From NCBI GenBank assembly GCA_965216365.1, contig CBDCFT010000020.1, positions 62,001 through 126,000 of the forward strand: DNA of 64,000 nt. The letters run 5' to 3'. Below the pieces are notes generated by a model. The model had not been told where the DNA came from. It saw only the letters and a program-made list of their open reading frames with translations, and ran no database searches. The DNA comes from CBDCFT01 sp965216365 (GTDB lineage: Bacteria > Pseudomonadota > Gammaproteobacteria > Arenicellales > CBDCFT01). Below are positions 16,492 to 24,968 of this stretch, in pieces; within the stretch, counting starts at the first letter, position 1, and the number at the start of each line of letters is the position of its first letter. The position numbers and the translations under genes are program-made.

Positions 16492-16884
16492 TCAGAAATC
16501 GTGAGGGTTACCTTCTATCAGCATCCCTGAGCCATCCGCTTTACCTTCTTTTACTAAGGTCATCGCAGAGCCGTTAAGTTCAATCTCCCAGCAGTTTTCA
16601 GGGTTATCACCGTATTGAAAACACATTGTGTTATCTTCAACACGCCATTTCCCGGAATAGCCTTTACCTGCAATGGTGCCGTCAGGCTGGTAATACTCAG
16701 CAAATGCGGAATCGGATTTGGTCATACTGCCTTGATAGGTACTGTCACTGACCGCAGCAGTGATCTCCTCCGCAGATACACCGTCACCAGCAAGTGCTAC
16801 GGGCGACAACGTCATTGAGAGCGCCAGGAACACACCTGTTTTTTGCGAAACGGCACTGTGAGTTTTCCATCTTTTATTCATCAT
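16492..16884 (-). CDS. Hypothetical exported protein
   Basis: This 130-aa protein has an N-terminal signal peptide (basic start, then GVFLALSMTLSPVALAG, probable cleavage after ALA near residue 32). The mature part of about 98 residues contains YQPDGTIAGKGYSGKWRVEDNTMCFQY and a second cysteine near NCWEIEL. The pattern of a beta-sheet with a W-x-V-x-x-x-x-x-C-F core resembles small periplasmic DUF995-like proteins, but I do not claim the family. It has its own downstream hairpin, so it is monocistronic. Confidence 0.7.
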   Translation of the reverse strand: MMNKRWKTHSAVSQKTGVFLALSMTLSPVALAGDGVSAEEITAAVSDSTYQGSMTKSDSAFAEYYQPDGTIAGKGYSGKWRVEDNTMCFQYGDNPENCWEIELNGSAMTLVKEGKADGSGMLIEGNPHDF

Positions 16885-17099
16885 TTACTTTGTAACCTCC
16901 TATAAAAAATAATATTCGCTGTTAAAGTCGCATGGTTTATTGCAACTATATTTAAATATTCTCATGTGCATTTTTGCATGTCTATCTGTATTATTCGATC
17001 TATGCCCTGCGCAAACGCAGCTATTTGGAAATGAAATTTCTGTAGCCGTTGCGCAGGCAATCGGACTAATGACGTATTGCAAAATGTATTTACATCGAG

Positions 17100-17974
17100 A
17101 TGATTGACTGGGACCAGTGGCAAACCCTGTTAGCTGTTTTTCGCGATGGCACTTATTCGGAGGCTGCAAAGTCATTGCATGTAGACGCGACCACAGTTGG
17201 AAGGCGTTTGCGGTTACTGGAGAAGAATGTTGGGTACCAGCTTTTTTTTCGTCAAGATGGTCGTCTGCATCCAACCAACCAATGCGGGTCATTGCTATCA
17301 CATATAGAAAACGGCGTCGGAAGCACTGCGTACGGCTGAACAAGAGTCAGCGACATTTGATAGTGGCGCGGTGTGGCGGCACCTTCGATTGACTGCGCCG
17401 CCTTTTCTAATCAAGAATCTGTTGGCACCAGCCATTGCACGCCTGACACAGGCACACCGAATGCGCATCGAGTTAATGGCGACATCCAGCAATGTAAGCT
17501 TGTCGCGACGCGAAGCCGACATCGCAATTCGCATTGACGATCGACCACCCAGTTTCAAAGTGGAATCTGAACAAATCAAATCGGAAAGGATTGGCACCCT
17601 CAAAGTATGCAACGTACTGCAATTTTGATAGCGATGCGTCGAAGCTACCCTGGGCCGGCCTTATGGAAGAGTATGTTCGAACTTCCGGTAGTCAAGCGAT
17701 GATAACTTTGGCGGGAACCGATGGATTTCAATATCGTGCCTATCATTTCGACACACTCGCTGAAATCGCCGCAACCGGAATAGCCAAAACAATGCTACCA
17801 CGTTTTGTTGCCGATGCTGATACACGATTAAAATGCATCAGCAACACTGTGTTAGAACAACCCCTCTGGATGCTTTCTCATCGACAAGATCGCGACACGC
17901 ATCACCTCAAAGCTGCGCGATCCTGGATTCGAAAACTCACACAAGAAAAACTAACAAACGACGCAAGAAATTAA
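17100..17974 (+). pseudogene. LysR-family regulator, disrupted by two frameshifts
   Basis: The parts together span about 290 codons, a full LysR length, but lie in three frames. Frame one (17100-17339) has the winged helix (WQTLLAVFRDGTYSEAAKSLHVDATTVGRRLRLLEK). Frame two (about 17330-17628) has the linker and first half of the effector domain (HLRLTAPPFLIKNLLAPAI). Frame three (to 17974) has the rest (LPWAGLMEEYVRTSG, then SWIRKLTQEKL). Single-base changes near 17310-17330 and 17590-17625 explain the breaks. It is probably a recent pseudogene, unless these are assembly errors. Confidence 0.85.
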
Positions 17975-18117
17975 TCTATAACGACAGCGCAGTTTTCCGC
18001 CCTTAGGGACCGCCTGCTTAACTATCCAAATCGGGTTAGTCAACCAGACACCGCTAATCCTGCTCAAACTAATTCGAGCGTAACCAACGAGACTCAATTG
18101 GAAGAAATTCCTTCAGA

Positions 18118-18576
18118 TTAGAGGGACGAAAAATAAGCCAACCAATGCTGGCAAAGATCAGATTCGTTAGCACCGATATCATAAGCGGGGCTAACCAGCG
18201 GTGACGCGTTTTCGACCTTGATAATCACAATACCATTGAATAACGCACAAAGCTCATCACCCCATTGCTCCTGAAACCGGGGCTGCAATGTTGAAAATTC
18301 AGCTGTGCTTTTCCTAACGAAACGTGCGTGGCCTTTACAACGAAAACCTTTGCGGGAAAATAGATCGACAAAGTTGACTTCGATAGTTGAATTACTCGCT
18401 ATATTTTTCACGGTGTTTGGCGAGCGCATTTCTCCAAACATAATGTGTGTATCATCCAACACAAGAAATGTTCCCTTCGGGGATAAATTGGGCGAGCCAT
18501 CGGCACAAACACTGGCGACATAGCCAAGCTTCTGCTTCTCCACTATCCGTTTCATATTTTCTGTTAGTTTACGCAT
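18118..18576 (-). CDS. Pyridoxamine 5'-phosphate oxidase-family FMN-binding protein
   Basis: This 152-aa split-barrel protein of the PNPOx-like family starts with MKRIVEKQKLGYVASVCADGSPNLSPKGTF. The SPNLSPKG segment is the usual FMN-phosphate binding strand. Such proteins bind FMN, F420 or heme; the family motif alone does not tell which, and true PdxH activity is not implied. It sits 36 bases downstream of the LysE gene on the same strand and may be co-transcribed. Confidence 0.82.
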   Translation of the reverse strand: MRKLTENMKRIVEKQKLGYVASVCADGSPNLSPKGTFLVLDDTHIMFGEMRSPNTVKNIASNSTIEVNFVDLFSRKGFRCKGHARFVRKSTAEFSTLQPRFQEQWGDELCALFNGIVIIKVENASPLVSPAYDIGANESDLCQHWLAYFSSL

Positions 18577-18612
18577 AGGAATTCAAGCAGCCACGAGCCA
18601 TGGTTGTCATAC

Positions 18613-19212
18613 CTATTTGTTAATGGAAGCTAAAGCAACGCCAGCACCGGTGTATATCGATCCTACTACCCGGTTTGCCGTTTTGGTCTTTAGTTTGCTA
18701 ATGAATTTCGAAGCGATCAGTGCGTAAGTCGAGTAAACAATAAATGACAATACTGTTCCAGTAACCGCCATTATCGCTCCTTGTAGAACCAAGGATTTTT
18801 CCGGCACCAGAAAAAGAGGAAGAAGCATAATGTTGATCAACACCACTTTCGGATTAGACAATGAAACCATTACGGCAAACGCAAACACGCGCGAGTTTTT
18901 AATTTCACCTTTTGGCTGTGGGTTTGCCGGGTCGGCAGTAAACGCCTTATACGCCATGTATAACAAATAACAGACACCAATCCATTTAAGGTAAATCAGC
19001 ACATCGATAAATTGGGACAGTATCAAGCCCAGCCCGGTCAATACGATGACGATGTTTAAACCACTAGCGAAAGCAAATCCCGCCGATGCCAGCAATCCTT
19101 TTTGCGAACCATTGCTTAACGTTTGCGCAATAGCGTACGCAGCGTTCGGACCGGGGATAGCAAGCGCGGATGCGAAAGTCAAAATGAATAACAACCACAG
19201 ACTGAATTCCAT
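18613..19212 (-). CDS. LysE/RhtB-family amino-acid exporter
   Basis: This 199-aa inner-membrane protein has six predicted hydrophobic segments. It carries the family's N-terminal signature ALAIPGPNAAYAIAQTLSNGSQKGLLASAGFA and the later VSLSNPKVVLINIMLLPLF block. It exports amino acids or related small molecules; the substrate is unknown. A perfect TGACAC/GTGTCA palindrome lies about 48 bases upstream, matching those at the WYL regulator gene, so it is probably under that regulator. The PNPOx-family gene follows. Confidence 0.9.
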   Translation of the reverse strand: MEFSLWLLFILTFASALAIPGPNAAYAIAQTLSNGSQKGLLASAGFAFASGLNIVIVLTGLGLILSQFIDVLIYLKWIGVCYLLYMAYKAFTADPANPQPKGEIKNSRVFAFAVMVSLSNPKVVLINIMLLPLFLVPEKSLVLQGAIMAVTGTVLSFIVYSTYALIASKFISKLKTKTANRVVGSIYTGAGVALASINK

Positions 19213-19259
19213 AAGTTTTCTCCTAGGTTATTTTTGTCGAATACTTTTCTAGCATAAAC

Positions 19260-19283
19260 CTACTGACACCTTAGTGTCAGTAG
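19260..19283. promoter_or_regulatory. Probable WYL-regulator operator upstream of the LysE exporter
   Basis: CTACTGACAC and GTGTCAGTAG form perfect 10-base arms around CTTA. The arms are identical to those of the site at 8668-8690. It lies between the ABC permease stop and the LysE start, so the exporter is the likely target. Confidence 0.75.
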
Positions 19284-19298
19284 TGTTAGGAGTTAAGC

Positions 19299-20060
19299 TT
19301 AACGTTTTACTTGATAACCCGTTTTAAATATCCACCACACGGTGGCAACGCACAGAGCGAGAAACAATGTAATCATAAACAGACTAACGCCGACTCTCAC
19401 ATCGGCAATTTCATAAAAGCTCCAGCGAAAACCGCTAATCAGATATAAGACGGGGTTAAACAATGTCACCTTCTGCCAGAATTCGGGCAGCATGTGGATG
19501 GAGTAAAAACTGCCGCCGAGAAAAACCAGCGGCGTGATGAGTAACAGGGGAATAATTTGTAATTTCTCAAAGTTATCCGCCCAAATTCCAATAATAAAAC
19601 CGAACAAACTGAAGGTAATCGCGGTTGTAACGAGAAATAACACCATCCACACGGGGTGTGCGATATGCAGCGGCACAAACAGCCCGGCAGTTGCCAATAT
19701 TATCGACCCCAGAATGATCGACTTGGTGGCCGCCGCGCCAACGTAACCCAAAATAATTTCAAAATATGAAACGGGCGCGGACAGCAGTTCATAAATCGTT
19801 CCGGTAAATTTCGGAAAAAAAATACCAAACGACGCGTTCGAGATACTCTGGGTGAGCAACGACAACATGATTAGACCCGGCACAATGAACGAGCCGTAGC
19901 TTACGCCCTCAATTTCTGTGATACGCGATCCAATGGCAGAACCAAACACAACAAAGTACAGCGATGTCGATATAACAGGCGACACCACACTTTGAAACAA
20001 CGTGCGCTTGGTGCGCGCCATTTCGTACAAGTAAATCGCTTTTACCGCGGACAAGTTCAT
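19299..20060 (-). CDS. ABC-2 type transporter permease (YadH-like)
   Basis: This 253-aa inner-membrane protein has six hydrophobic segments and the ABC-2 layout. It begins YLYEMARTKRTLFQSVVSPVISTSLYFVVFG and has the IPLLLITPLVFLGGSFYSIHMLPEFWQ block typical of the YadH/NodJ group. Its start overlaps the ATPase stop by four bases (ATGA), so the two are translationally coupled. It probably forms a multidrug or lipid-linked exporter; the substrate is unknown. Confidence 0.9.
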   Translation of the reverse strand: MNLSAVKAIYLYEMARTKRTLFQSVVSPVISTSLYFVVFGSAIGSRITEIEGVSYGSFIVPGLIMLSLLTQSISNASFGIFFPKFTGTIYELLSAPVSYFEIILGYVGAAATKSIILGSIILATAGLFVPLHIAHPVWMVLFLVTTAITFSLFGFIIGIWADNFEKLQIIPLLLITPLVFLGGSFYSIHMLPEFWQKVTLFNPVLYLISGFRWSFYEIADVRVGVSLFMITLFLALCVATVWWIFKTGYQVKR

Positions 20061-20983
20061 CTCGATTCATTCACCAGCGTTACAAAAATATCCTCTAACG
20101 AGCTTTGTTCTGTTTTTAGATCTTTAAATGCAATGCCCGCCGTAGTGAGGTCGCGTAAAAGCGAAGCTATACCGCTGCGCTCCGCGTTTGTGTCGAAGGT
20201 ATACACCAACTGACAACCGTCCGATACAAGTTCAATCTCATGCCCATTCAGTGATGGAGGAATCTCCGTCAGACTTTGCTTTAAATCAAGTATGAGTTGT
20301 TTACGCCCCAGTTTACGCATCAGTTCTTTTTTTTCTTCGACCAGAATAACTTTACCTTTGTTAATGACACCGATGCGGTCAGCTATTTCCTCTGCCTCCT
20401 CAATATAGTGAGTTGTCAGAATAATTGTCACACCGGATTCACGCAGACGGTGAACCATCTGCCACATGTCTTGACGCAGTTCTACATCGACACCGGCAGT
20501 AGGCTCATCCAAAAATAATATGCGCGGTTCATGAGAAAGCGCCTTGGCGATCAGCACACGGCGCTTCATACCGCCGGAAAGTTCCATGATTCTGTTGTCC
20601 TTCTTATCCCACAACGATAAGTCCTTCAAAACCTGTTCGATATATTCAGGGTTAGGTTTTTTTCCAAACAACCCGCGACTGAACAACGTGGTCGCCCAGA
20701 CGGTTTCAAAGGTTTCGGTCGTTAACTCCTGGGGCACCAGCCCGATGAGTTCGCGGGTTTTGCGATAGTCGCTGATAATGTCATAACCATCGACAGTAAC
20801 CGTTCCGCTGCTCGGATTTACAATGCCGCAGATAATACTGATTAGCGTTGTCTTGCCCGCACCATTCGGTCCTAACAATGCGAGGATTTCTCCTCGACGT
20901 ATATCCAAGTCCACAGTGTCCAGCGCCTTAAATCCGCTGGCGTAGACCTTAGAAAGTTTCGATACTGATATGAGAGCCGACAT
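20057..20983 (-). CDS. ABC transporter ATPase (YadG-like)
   Basis: This 308-aa nucleotide-binding protein has Walker A GPNGAGKTT (about 38-46), ABC signature LSGGMKRRVLIAKAL, Walker B ILFLDEPTAGVD and a switch histidine in LTTHYIEEAEEIADRIG. A C-terminal domain of about 80 residues is typical of the YadG/DrrA group. It is the partner of the overlapping ABC-2 permease. Upstream (21.0 kb) is the leftward flavin reductase, so the pair probably has its own promoter in the short gap. Confidence 0.92.
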   Translation of the reverse strand: MSALISVSKLSKVYASGFKALDTVDLDIRRGEILALLGPNGAGKTTLISIICGIVNPSSGTVTVDGYDIISDYRKTRELIGLVPQELTTETFETVWATTLFSRGLFGKKPNPEYIEQVLKDLSLWDKKDNRIMELSGGMKRRVLIAKALSHEPRILFLDEPTAGVDVELRQDMWQMVHRLRESGVTIILTTHYIEEAEEIADRIGVINKGKVILVEEKKELMRKLGRKQLILDLKQSLTEIPPSLNGHEIELVSDGCQLVYTFDTNAERSGIASLLRDLTTAGIAFKDLKTEQSSLEDIFVTLVNESR

Positions 20984-21051
20984 TAATGAAACTTTGTGTT
21001 TAAAATATTCGACATGAAACGAACAAGCGTTCGTCGGGTGTTAGGAATGAA

Positions 21052-22014
21052 TCACCAACCTTGCATGTGCGAGCTATCATCCCAGTCCTTTGCCAACGTC
21101 TCTACCTTGCCGGCGTCCACACCACCAACGTACACACCAAACGTGTCTTCCTGTCGTTCGCGCACGTAACGCGCGATCATCGACCGCACCTGTTCACTCT
21201 CCAGTCGATCCAGCGGTAACTGACCAAATGGAATAAATTCACCCACAACTTCTGCATCAACCGACCTGGCTTCGCCACGATAGACAATATTGTGCTCACC
21301 GGTTTGCGGATTTTCATATACCGAAAACAGAAACGACAAACCCGCCGTAATACCAGCTTTGCTCAATTTTCCAATCAGACTATCCTCATCTTCCGCACCA
21401 CCGAGCCGTGTCGAAGCCGGTAACGAATACAGTCCTGTTTTGTCATCACACACGAGATAAATAGCGGCGTTGTTTTCAATTATCGCCGAAACACGTGTCG
21501 GGCCTTCCTGTTCTGAAGCCTTTATAGCCGCTTCCGTCAGGCCAAACGTAACATAGGCACCACGGCAGTAACCGATTGGCGTTTTCGTTGTGTATTGGTA
21601 GTCAACGACGCGCCCGATCAAGACTATGTGATCACCAGCATCAATGGTTTCGTGTTTCTCGCACTCAAACCATGCCACTACGCCATCAATCAGCGGACTA
21701 CCATTTTTTCCCGCATCCCACTTAACGGTTGTAAAACGCTCAATATCTTTTGCCGCGAAATTCGCGGAAATGTCCTGCTGAGATTCAGCCAGAACATTGA
21801 TGGCAAAACGCGCGGTTTGTGAAAACACCGAATAACCCGCCGCCGCTTTTGCCACACACACCAATATAAGAGCCGGCTCGAGCGAAACGGAAGTAAAGGA
21901 ATTAGCAGTAAAGCCGCGCGGTTGCCCTTCCGAATCAATAGTCGTTACAACGGTAACACCGGTCGCAAACGTACCCAACGCCCGGCGCAGGTCTTTGATA
22001 TCGAAATCGGACAT
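21052..22014 (-). CDS. Flavin reductase-like protein with C-terminal extension
   Basis: The N-terminal 160 residues form an FMN-binding split-barrel flavin reductase domain (LRRALGTFATGVTVVTTI, then GFTANSFTSVSLEPALILVCV, then FECEKHETIDAGDHIVLIGRV). These supply reduced flavin to two-component monooxygenases. The remaining 150 residues are NUDIX-like in feel (EDEDSLIGKLSKAGI, YENPQTGEHNIVYRGEA) but lack a clear NUDIX box. The ATG at 22014 was preferred to an upstream TTG. It follows the methylamine operon after a 255-base gap that holds a hairpin repeat, so co-transcription is uncertain. A role with a flavin-dependent monooxygenase of the amine pathway is a guess. Confidence 0.8.
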   Translation of the reverse strand: MSDFDIKDLRRALGTFATGVTVVTTIDSEGQPRGFTANSFTSVSLEPALILVCVAKAAAGYSVFSQTARFAINVLAESQQDISANFAAKDIERFTTVKWDAGKNGSPLIDGVVAWFECEKHETIDAGDHIVLIGRVVDYQYTTKTPIGYCRGAYVTFGLTEAAIKASEQEGPTRVSAIIENNAAIYLVCDDKTGLYSLPASTRLGGAEDEDSLIGKLSKAGITAGLSFLFSVYENPQTGEHNIVYRGEARSVDAEVVGEFIPFGQLPLDRLESEQVRSMIARYVRERQEDTFGVYVGGVDAGKVETLAKDWDDSSHMQGW

Positions 22015-22172
22015 GTGCACCAGCTTATCATTTAACAACCGGCATGAGAACGACGGCTAATTCACAAATTCAATTGCTATCGATACCGCGTGGCTGTCAA
22101 CGATTATCCTTTTGAAAATTTCGGCAGTGACATATTACTTCTTGGTCATACCTGCGCAATGCGGCATCTTTG

Positions 22173-22244
22173 TCCTCCCACCCTGACCCTCTCCCAAAAG
22201 GAGAGGGAATAAAAAATCAGTCCCTTCGCCCCGGGGAGGGAGGA
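22173..22244. repeat. G/C-run hairpin repeat, copy 1
   Basis: Nested inverted repeats: CCCTCTCC/GGAGAGGG (22187-22194 and 22200-22207) inside TCCTCCC/GGGAGGA (22173-22179 and 22238-22244). It belongs to the widespread CCCTCTCCC...GGGAGAGGG intergenic repeat type. It lies between the flavin reductase and the 131-aa gene and may stop or protect transcripts. Confidence 0.7.
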
Positions 22245-22293
22245 TAGTATGGGAGAAAAACTATCTTCCCCCTTATTGAATATAAACCCGGGA

Positions 22294-22689
22294 CTAAAAC
22301 TTGGAATAAGCTTTGTGCAGTTCCACCATGGGATGGTTAGACGACATTTGAAATTTAATCAACAATTCGCGTGCAATCATATCGCGATCTTGTTGATTGT
22401 CGGGCAAATCGACATCTTCCGGTATGGTTACCCAGCCGTTGATGTTTCTATCGAACACCGCCGGGCGCCCTTCCTCGTAACCCATGTGTACGTCTTCAAG
22501 CCAGTTGAGGTCTTGCCATCCCATCGTTTCCATGTATTTTTGCAGGAATGGTGTTACCCGGTTCATATCCGGCACCAGATTAACATCGTAACGGTAGCCG
22601 ATATGCTGACCGATCATTTCTTCGCGTTCGGTACCGAGACCGGACGCGTCTTTTATAAAACGATCAATGTCTTCTACGTTTGAACTCAT
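22294..22689 (-). CDS. Conserved-looking 131-aa protein after mgsC
   Basis: This soluble acidic protein has no signal peptide and no family that I recognise. It has a distinctive MIGQHIGYRYDVNLVPDMNRVTPFLQKY segment and a tryptophan cluster (MGWQDLNWLEDVHMGYEEGRP). An AAGGAGAA precedes the ATG and it begins only ten bases after the mgsC stop, so it is co-transcribed with N-methylglutamate synthase. A subunit or assembly factor of that enzyme, or of an adjacent step, is the simplest inference. Confidence 0.7.
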   Translation of the reverse strand: MSSNVEDIDRFIKDASGLGTEREEMIGQHIGYRYDVNLVPDMNRVTPFLQKYMETMGWQDLNWLEDVHMGYEEGRPAVFDRNINGWVTIPEDVDLPDNQQDRDMIARELLIKFQMSSNHPMVELHKAYSKF

Positions 22690-22699
22690 GCCGTTCTCC

Positions 22700-24082
22700 T
22701 TAGAATCGTGTCATTTCGGGGTGGCCCACCGTGTGGCGCGTGCCTGCTAACGGTACTTCCGCCATGGCCGACGCCTCCATGGTGAGCGCAGCCAGATCTT
22801 CCGGCTCCAGCGAATGAATATTCGTTTTGCCACAGGCCCGCGCCAACAACTGACATTCGATTGTCAGGGTGTGTAAAAAGTTATACACACGCTCGGCCGC
22901 TTCATCGGGGTTTAAACGCTTGCGCAGTTCCGGGTCCTGGGTCGCAACTCCAACGGGACAACGGCCGGTGTGACAGTGATAACACTGACCCGCTTCAACA
23001 CCCATCTCGTTAGGATAATCCGCTTCGGGGATATCCTTGTTACAGTTCAACGCCATGAGTGACGAGTGACCAATCGCAACCGCGTCTGCGCCCAGCGCCA
23101 GGGCCTTGGCAACGTCACCACCGTTACGAATACCACCGGCATAAATCAATGAAATTTCGCCCGCTTTGCCGACATCCTCGATGGCATGACGCGCCTGACG
23201 AATGGCAGCGATGCCCGGCACACCGGTTTCTTCCGTTGCCAAGTGCGGGCCTGCGCCAGTACCACCTTCCATACCGTCGATGTAAATACAGTCAGGGTCG
23301 GTCTTTGCCGCCATTCGTACGTCATCGTAAACACGCGCCGCGCCGAGTTTGAGCTGAATCGGGATTTCCCAGTTGGTCGCTTCGCGGATTTCCTGAATCT
23401 TCAACGCGAGATCGTCAGGCCCCAACCAGTCCGGATGACGGGCCGGTGAACGCTGATCGATACCGGCTGGCAGCGAACGCATCTCGGCAACCTGATCAGT
23501 CACTTTCTGACCCATCAAGTGACCACCCAGCCCGACTTTACAGCCCTGGCCGATAAAAAACTCACAAGCATCGGCGAGACGTAGATGATGCGGATTAAAA
23601 CCGTAGCGCGATTGGATACACTGGTAAAACCATTTTTCCGAGTAGCGACGCTCATCCGGAATCATGCCGCCTTCGCCGGAACAGGTCGCCGAACCCGCCA
23701 TGGTTGCGCCTCGTGCCAGCGCGGTTTTAGCTTCGTAGCTCAACGCACCGAAACTCATGCCGGTGATGTAAACCGGTATGTCGAGTTCCAACGGCCGTTT
23801 GGCACGCGGACCGAGAACGGTTTTGGTCAAACATTTTTCCCTGTAACCCTCAATGACGAAGCGTGTCAAAGTGCCGGGCAAAAACGTCAGGTCGTCCCAG
23901 GTCGGAATTTGCTTAAACAATGAAAACCCGCGCATGCGATAACGCCCGAGTTCCGATTTAATGTGGATGTCATTCATAACATCCGGTGTAAACAACCGGC
24001 TTTGACCGAGAATATAGCGCTTGCTCTCCGCCGGTTGCGATTCCGCCACTGGCTCTTTCGATAAGGCTTTTTCAGCTGTCAT
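22700..24082 (-). CDS. mgsC: N-methylglutamate synthase, FMN/FeS subunit (glutamate synthase-like)
   Basis: This protein of about 460 aa corresponds to the central and FMN domains of glutamate synthase. It has PVYITGMSFGALSYEAKTALARG, EGGTGAGPHLATEETGVP, the phosphate site AGGIRNGGDVAKALALGADAVAIG and the iron-sulfur cysteines YHCHTGRCPVG. With MgsA (amidotransferase) and MgsB (GXGXG) it converts methylamine and glutamate, via gamma-glutamylmethylamide, to N-methylglutamate. The ATG at 24082 has an AGAGGAA ribosome site and was preferred to a start 31 codons earlier that overlaps mgsB. The GlxD role in other bacteria is an alternative, but context with gmaS, tmm and tdm favours methylamine use. 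Confidence 0.88.
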   Translation of the reverse strand: MTAEKALSKEPVAESQPAESKRYILGQSRLFTPDVMNDIHIKSELGRYRMRGFSLFKQIPTWDDLTFLPGTLTRFVIEGYREKCLTKTVLGPRAKRPLELDIPVYITGMSFGALSYEAKTALARGATMAGSATCSGEGGMIPDERRYSEKWFYQCIQSRYGFNPHHLRLADACEFFIGQGCKVGLGGHLMGQKVTDQVAEMRSLPAGIDQRSPARHPDWLGPDDLALKIQEIREATNWEIPIQLKLGAARVYDDVRMAAKTDPDCIYIDGMEGGTGAGPHLATEETGVPGIAAIRQARHAIEDVGKAGEISLIYAGGIRNGGDVAKALALGADAVAIGHSSLMALNCNKDIPEADYPNEMGVEAGQCYHCHTGRCPVGVATQDPELRKRLNPDEAAERVYNFLHTLTIECQLLARACGKTNIHSLEPEDLAALTMEASAMAEVPLAGTRHTVGHPEMTRF

Positions 24083-24110
24083 GTTCTGTTCCTCTGTATT
24101 TTTGGCGCTG

Positions 24111-24968
24111 CTAGAGTACGAGTTTCTTTTCAGTCGGCTCGAGGTTGTCGTAGTTCCACAACTGTTTACCGGCAACGTATTTATTCATGTTTTGCACACC
24201 GTTCGGTGTTTTGACGCCATACATCTCGAGCTTACTCGTGAGCCATTGCACGTCGAGATCGGTCATATCCGCTGGAACACAATCAACACCCAGGCTTTCG
24301 ACTTCACCGCCGACATAGATCGTGCCGTCGTACATGGAGTCACCCAGGTTTTTGCCCGCGTCGCCGCAAATCACCATGCGCCCGCGCTGCATCATGAAAC
24401 CGCTAAATGCGCCGCTACGACCGCCGATAATAATGGTGCCGCCCTTTTGATCGATACCGGTACGGCTACCAACATCGCCTTTGCATACCAGGTCACCACC
24501 ACGAATAGCCGCGCCAAAAGTCGAGCCTGCATTTTTTTCAATAACGACTGTACCCGCCATCATGTTTTCAGCGCACGACCAACCGACGCGGCCAGTAATG
24601 CACACGTTCGGACCATCAATCAAACCAATACCGAAGTAACCGAGACTGCCCTCGATTTTCAGATTTAAACGATTGAGAATACCGACACCGACGGAGTGTT
24701 TGGCGCCGGGATTTTTTACGGTGATTGTGCCATAGCCATCTGCCATCAATTCGCGGATTTTGAGATTAATATCTTTGCCCGATAATTCCGCCGCATCGAT
24801 CTCGGCAGATTTATCGAAATCCACTTCGAATGCCCACGGATAAGTAAAGTTTTCCTCTTCCGTGGGTGAGAAAAAAATCTGTTGTGTACGTCCCGTGAGT
24901 TGCTCTGTATGCAGACCCATCTCATGGGAGCGATGTTCCTGGGTTTGTTCCCGACTTACGCTTGCCAT
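24111..24968 (-). CDS. mgsB: N-methylglutamate synthase, GXGXG subunit
   Basis: This 285-aa protein consists of the right-handed beta-helix of glutamate synthase C-terminal domains. It shows repeated glycine motifs (LGYFGIGLIDGPNVCITGRVGWSC, GDLVCKGDVGSRTG, GGRSGAFSGFMMQRG, CGDAGKNLGDSMYDG). It is the second of three genes that split a glutamate synthase large subunit into separate proteins. Its start overlaps the mgsA stop by 13 bases, which suggests translational coupling. It has no catalytic residues itself and is structural or conformational in the complex. Confidence 0.9.
   Translation of the reverse strand: MASVSREQTQEHRSHEMGLHTEQLTGRTQQIFFSPTEEENFTYPWAFEVDFDKSAEIDAAELSGKDINLKIRELMADGYGTITVKNPGAKHSVGVGILNRLNLKIEGSLGYFGIGLIDGPNVCITGRVGWSCAENMMAGTVVIEKNAGSTFGAAIRGGDLVCKGDVGSRTGIDQKGGTIIIGGRSGAFSGFMMQRGRMVICGDAGKNLGDSMYDGTIYVGGEVESLGVDCVPADMTDLDVQWLTSKLEMYGVKTPNGVQNMNKYVAGKQLWNYDNLEPTEKKLVL

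Noticed and set aside
16900..17343. Minus-strand 147-codon frame
   Set aside because: It overlaps the first part of the LysR pseudogene on the other strand; composition and lack of motifs suggest a shadow.
24021..24668. Plus-strand 215-codon frame over the mgs genes
   Set aside because: It lies antisense to mgsB and mgsC, which have clear family motifs.
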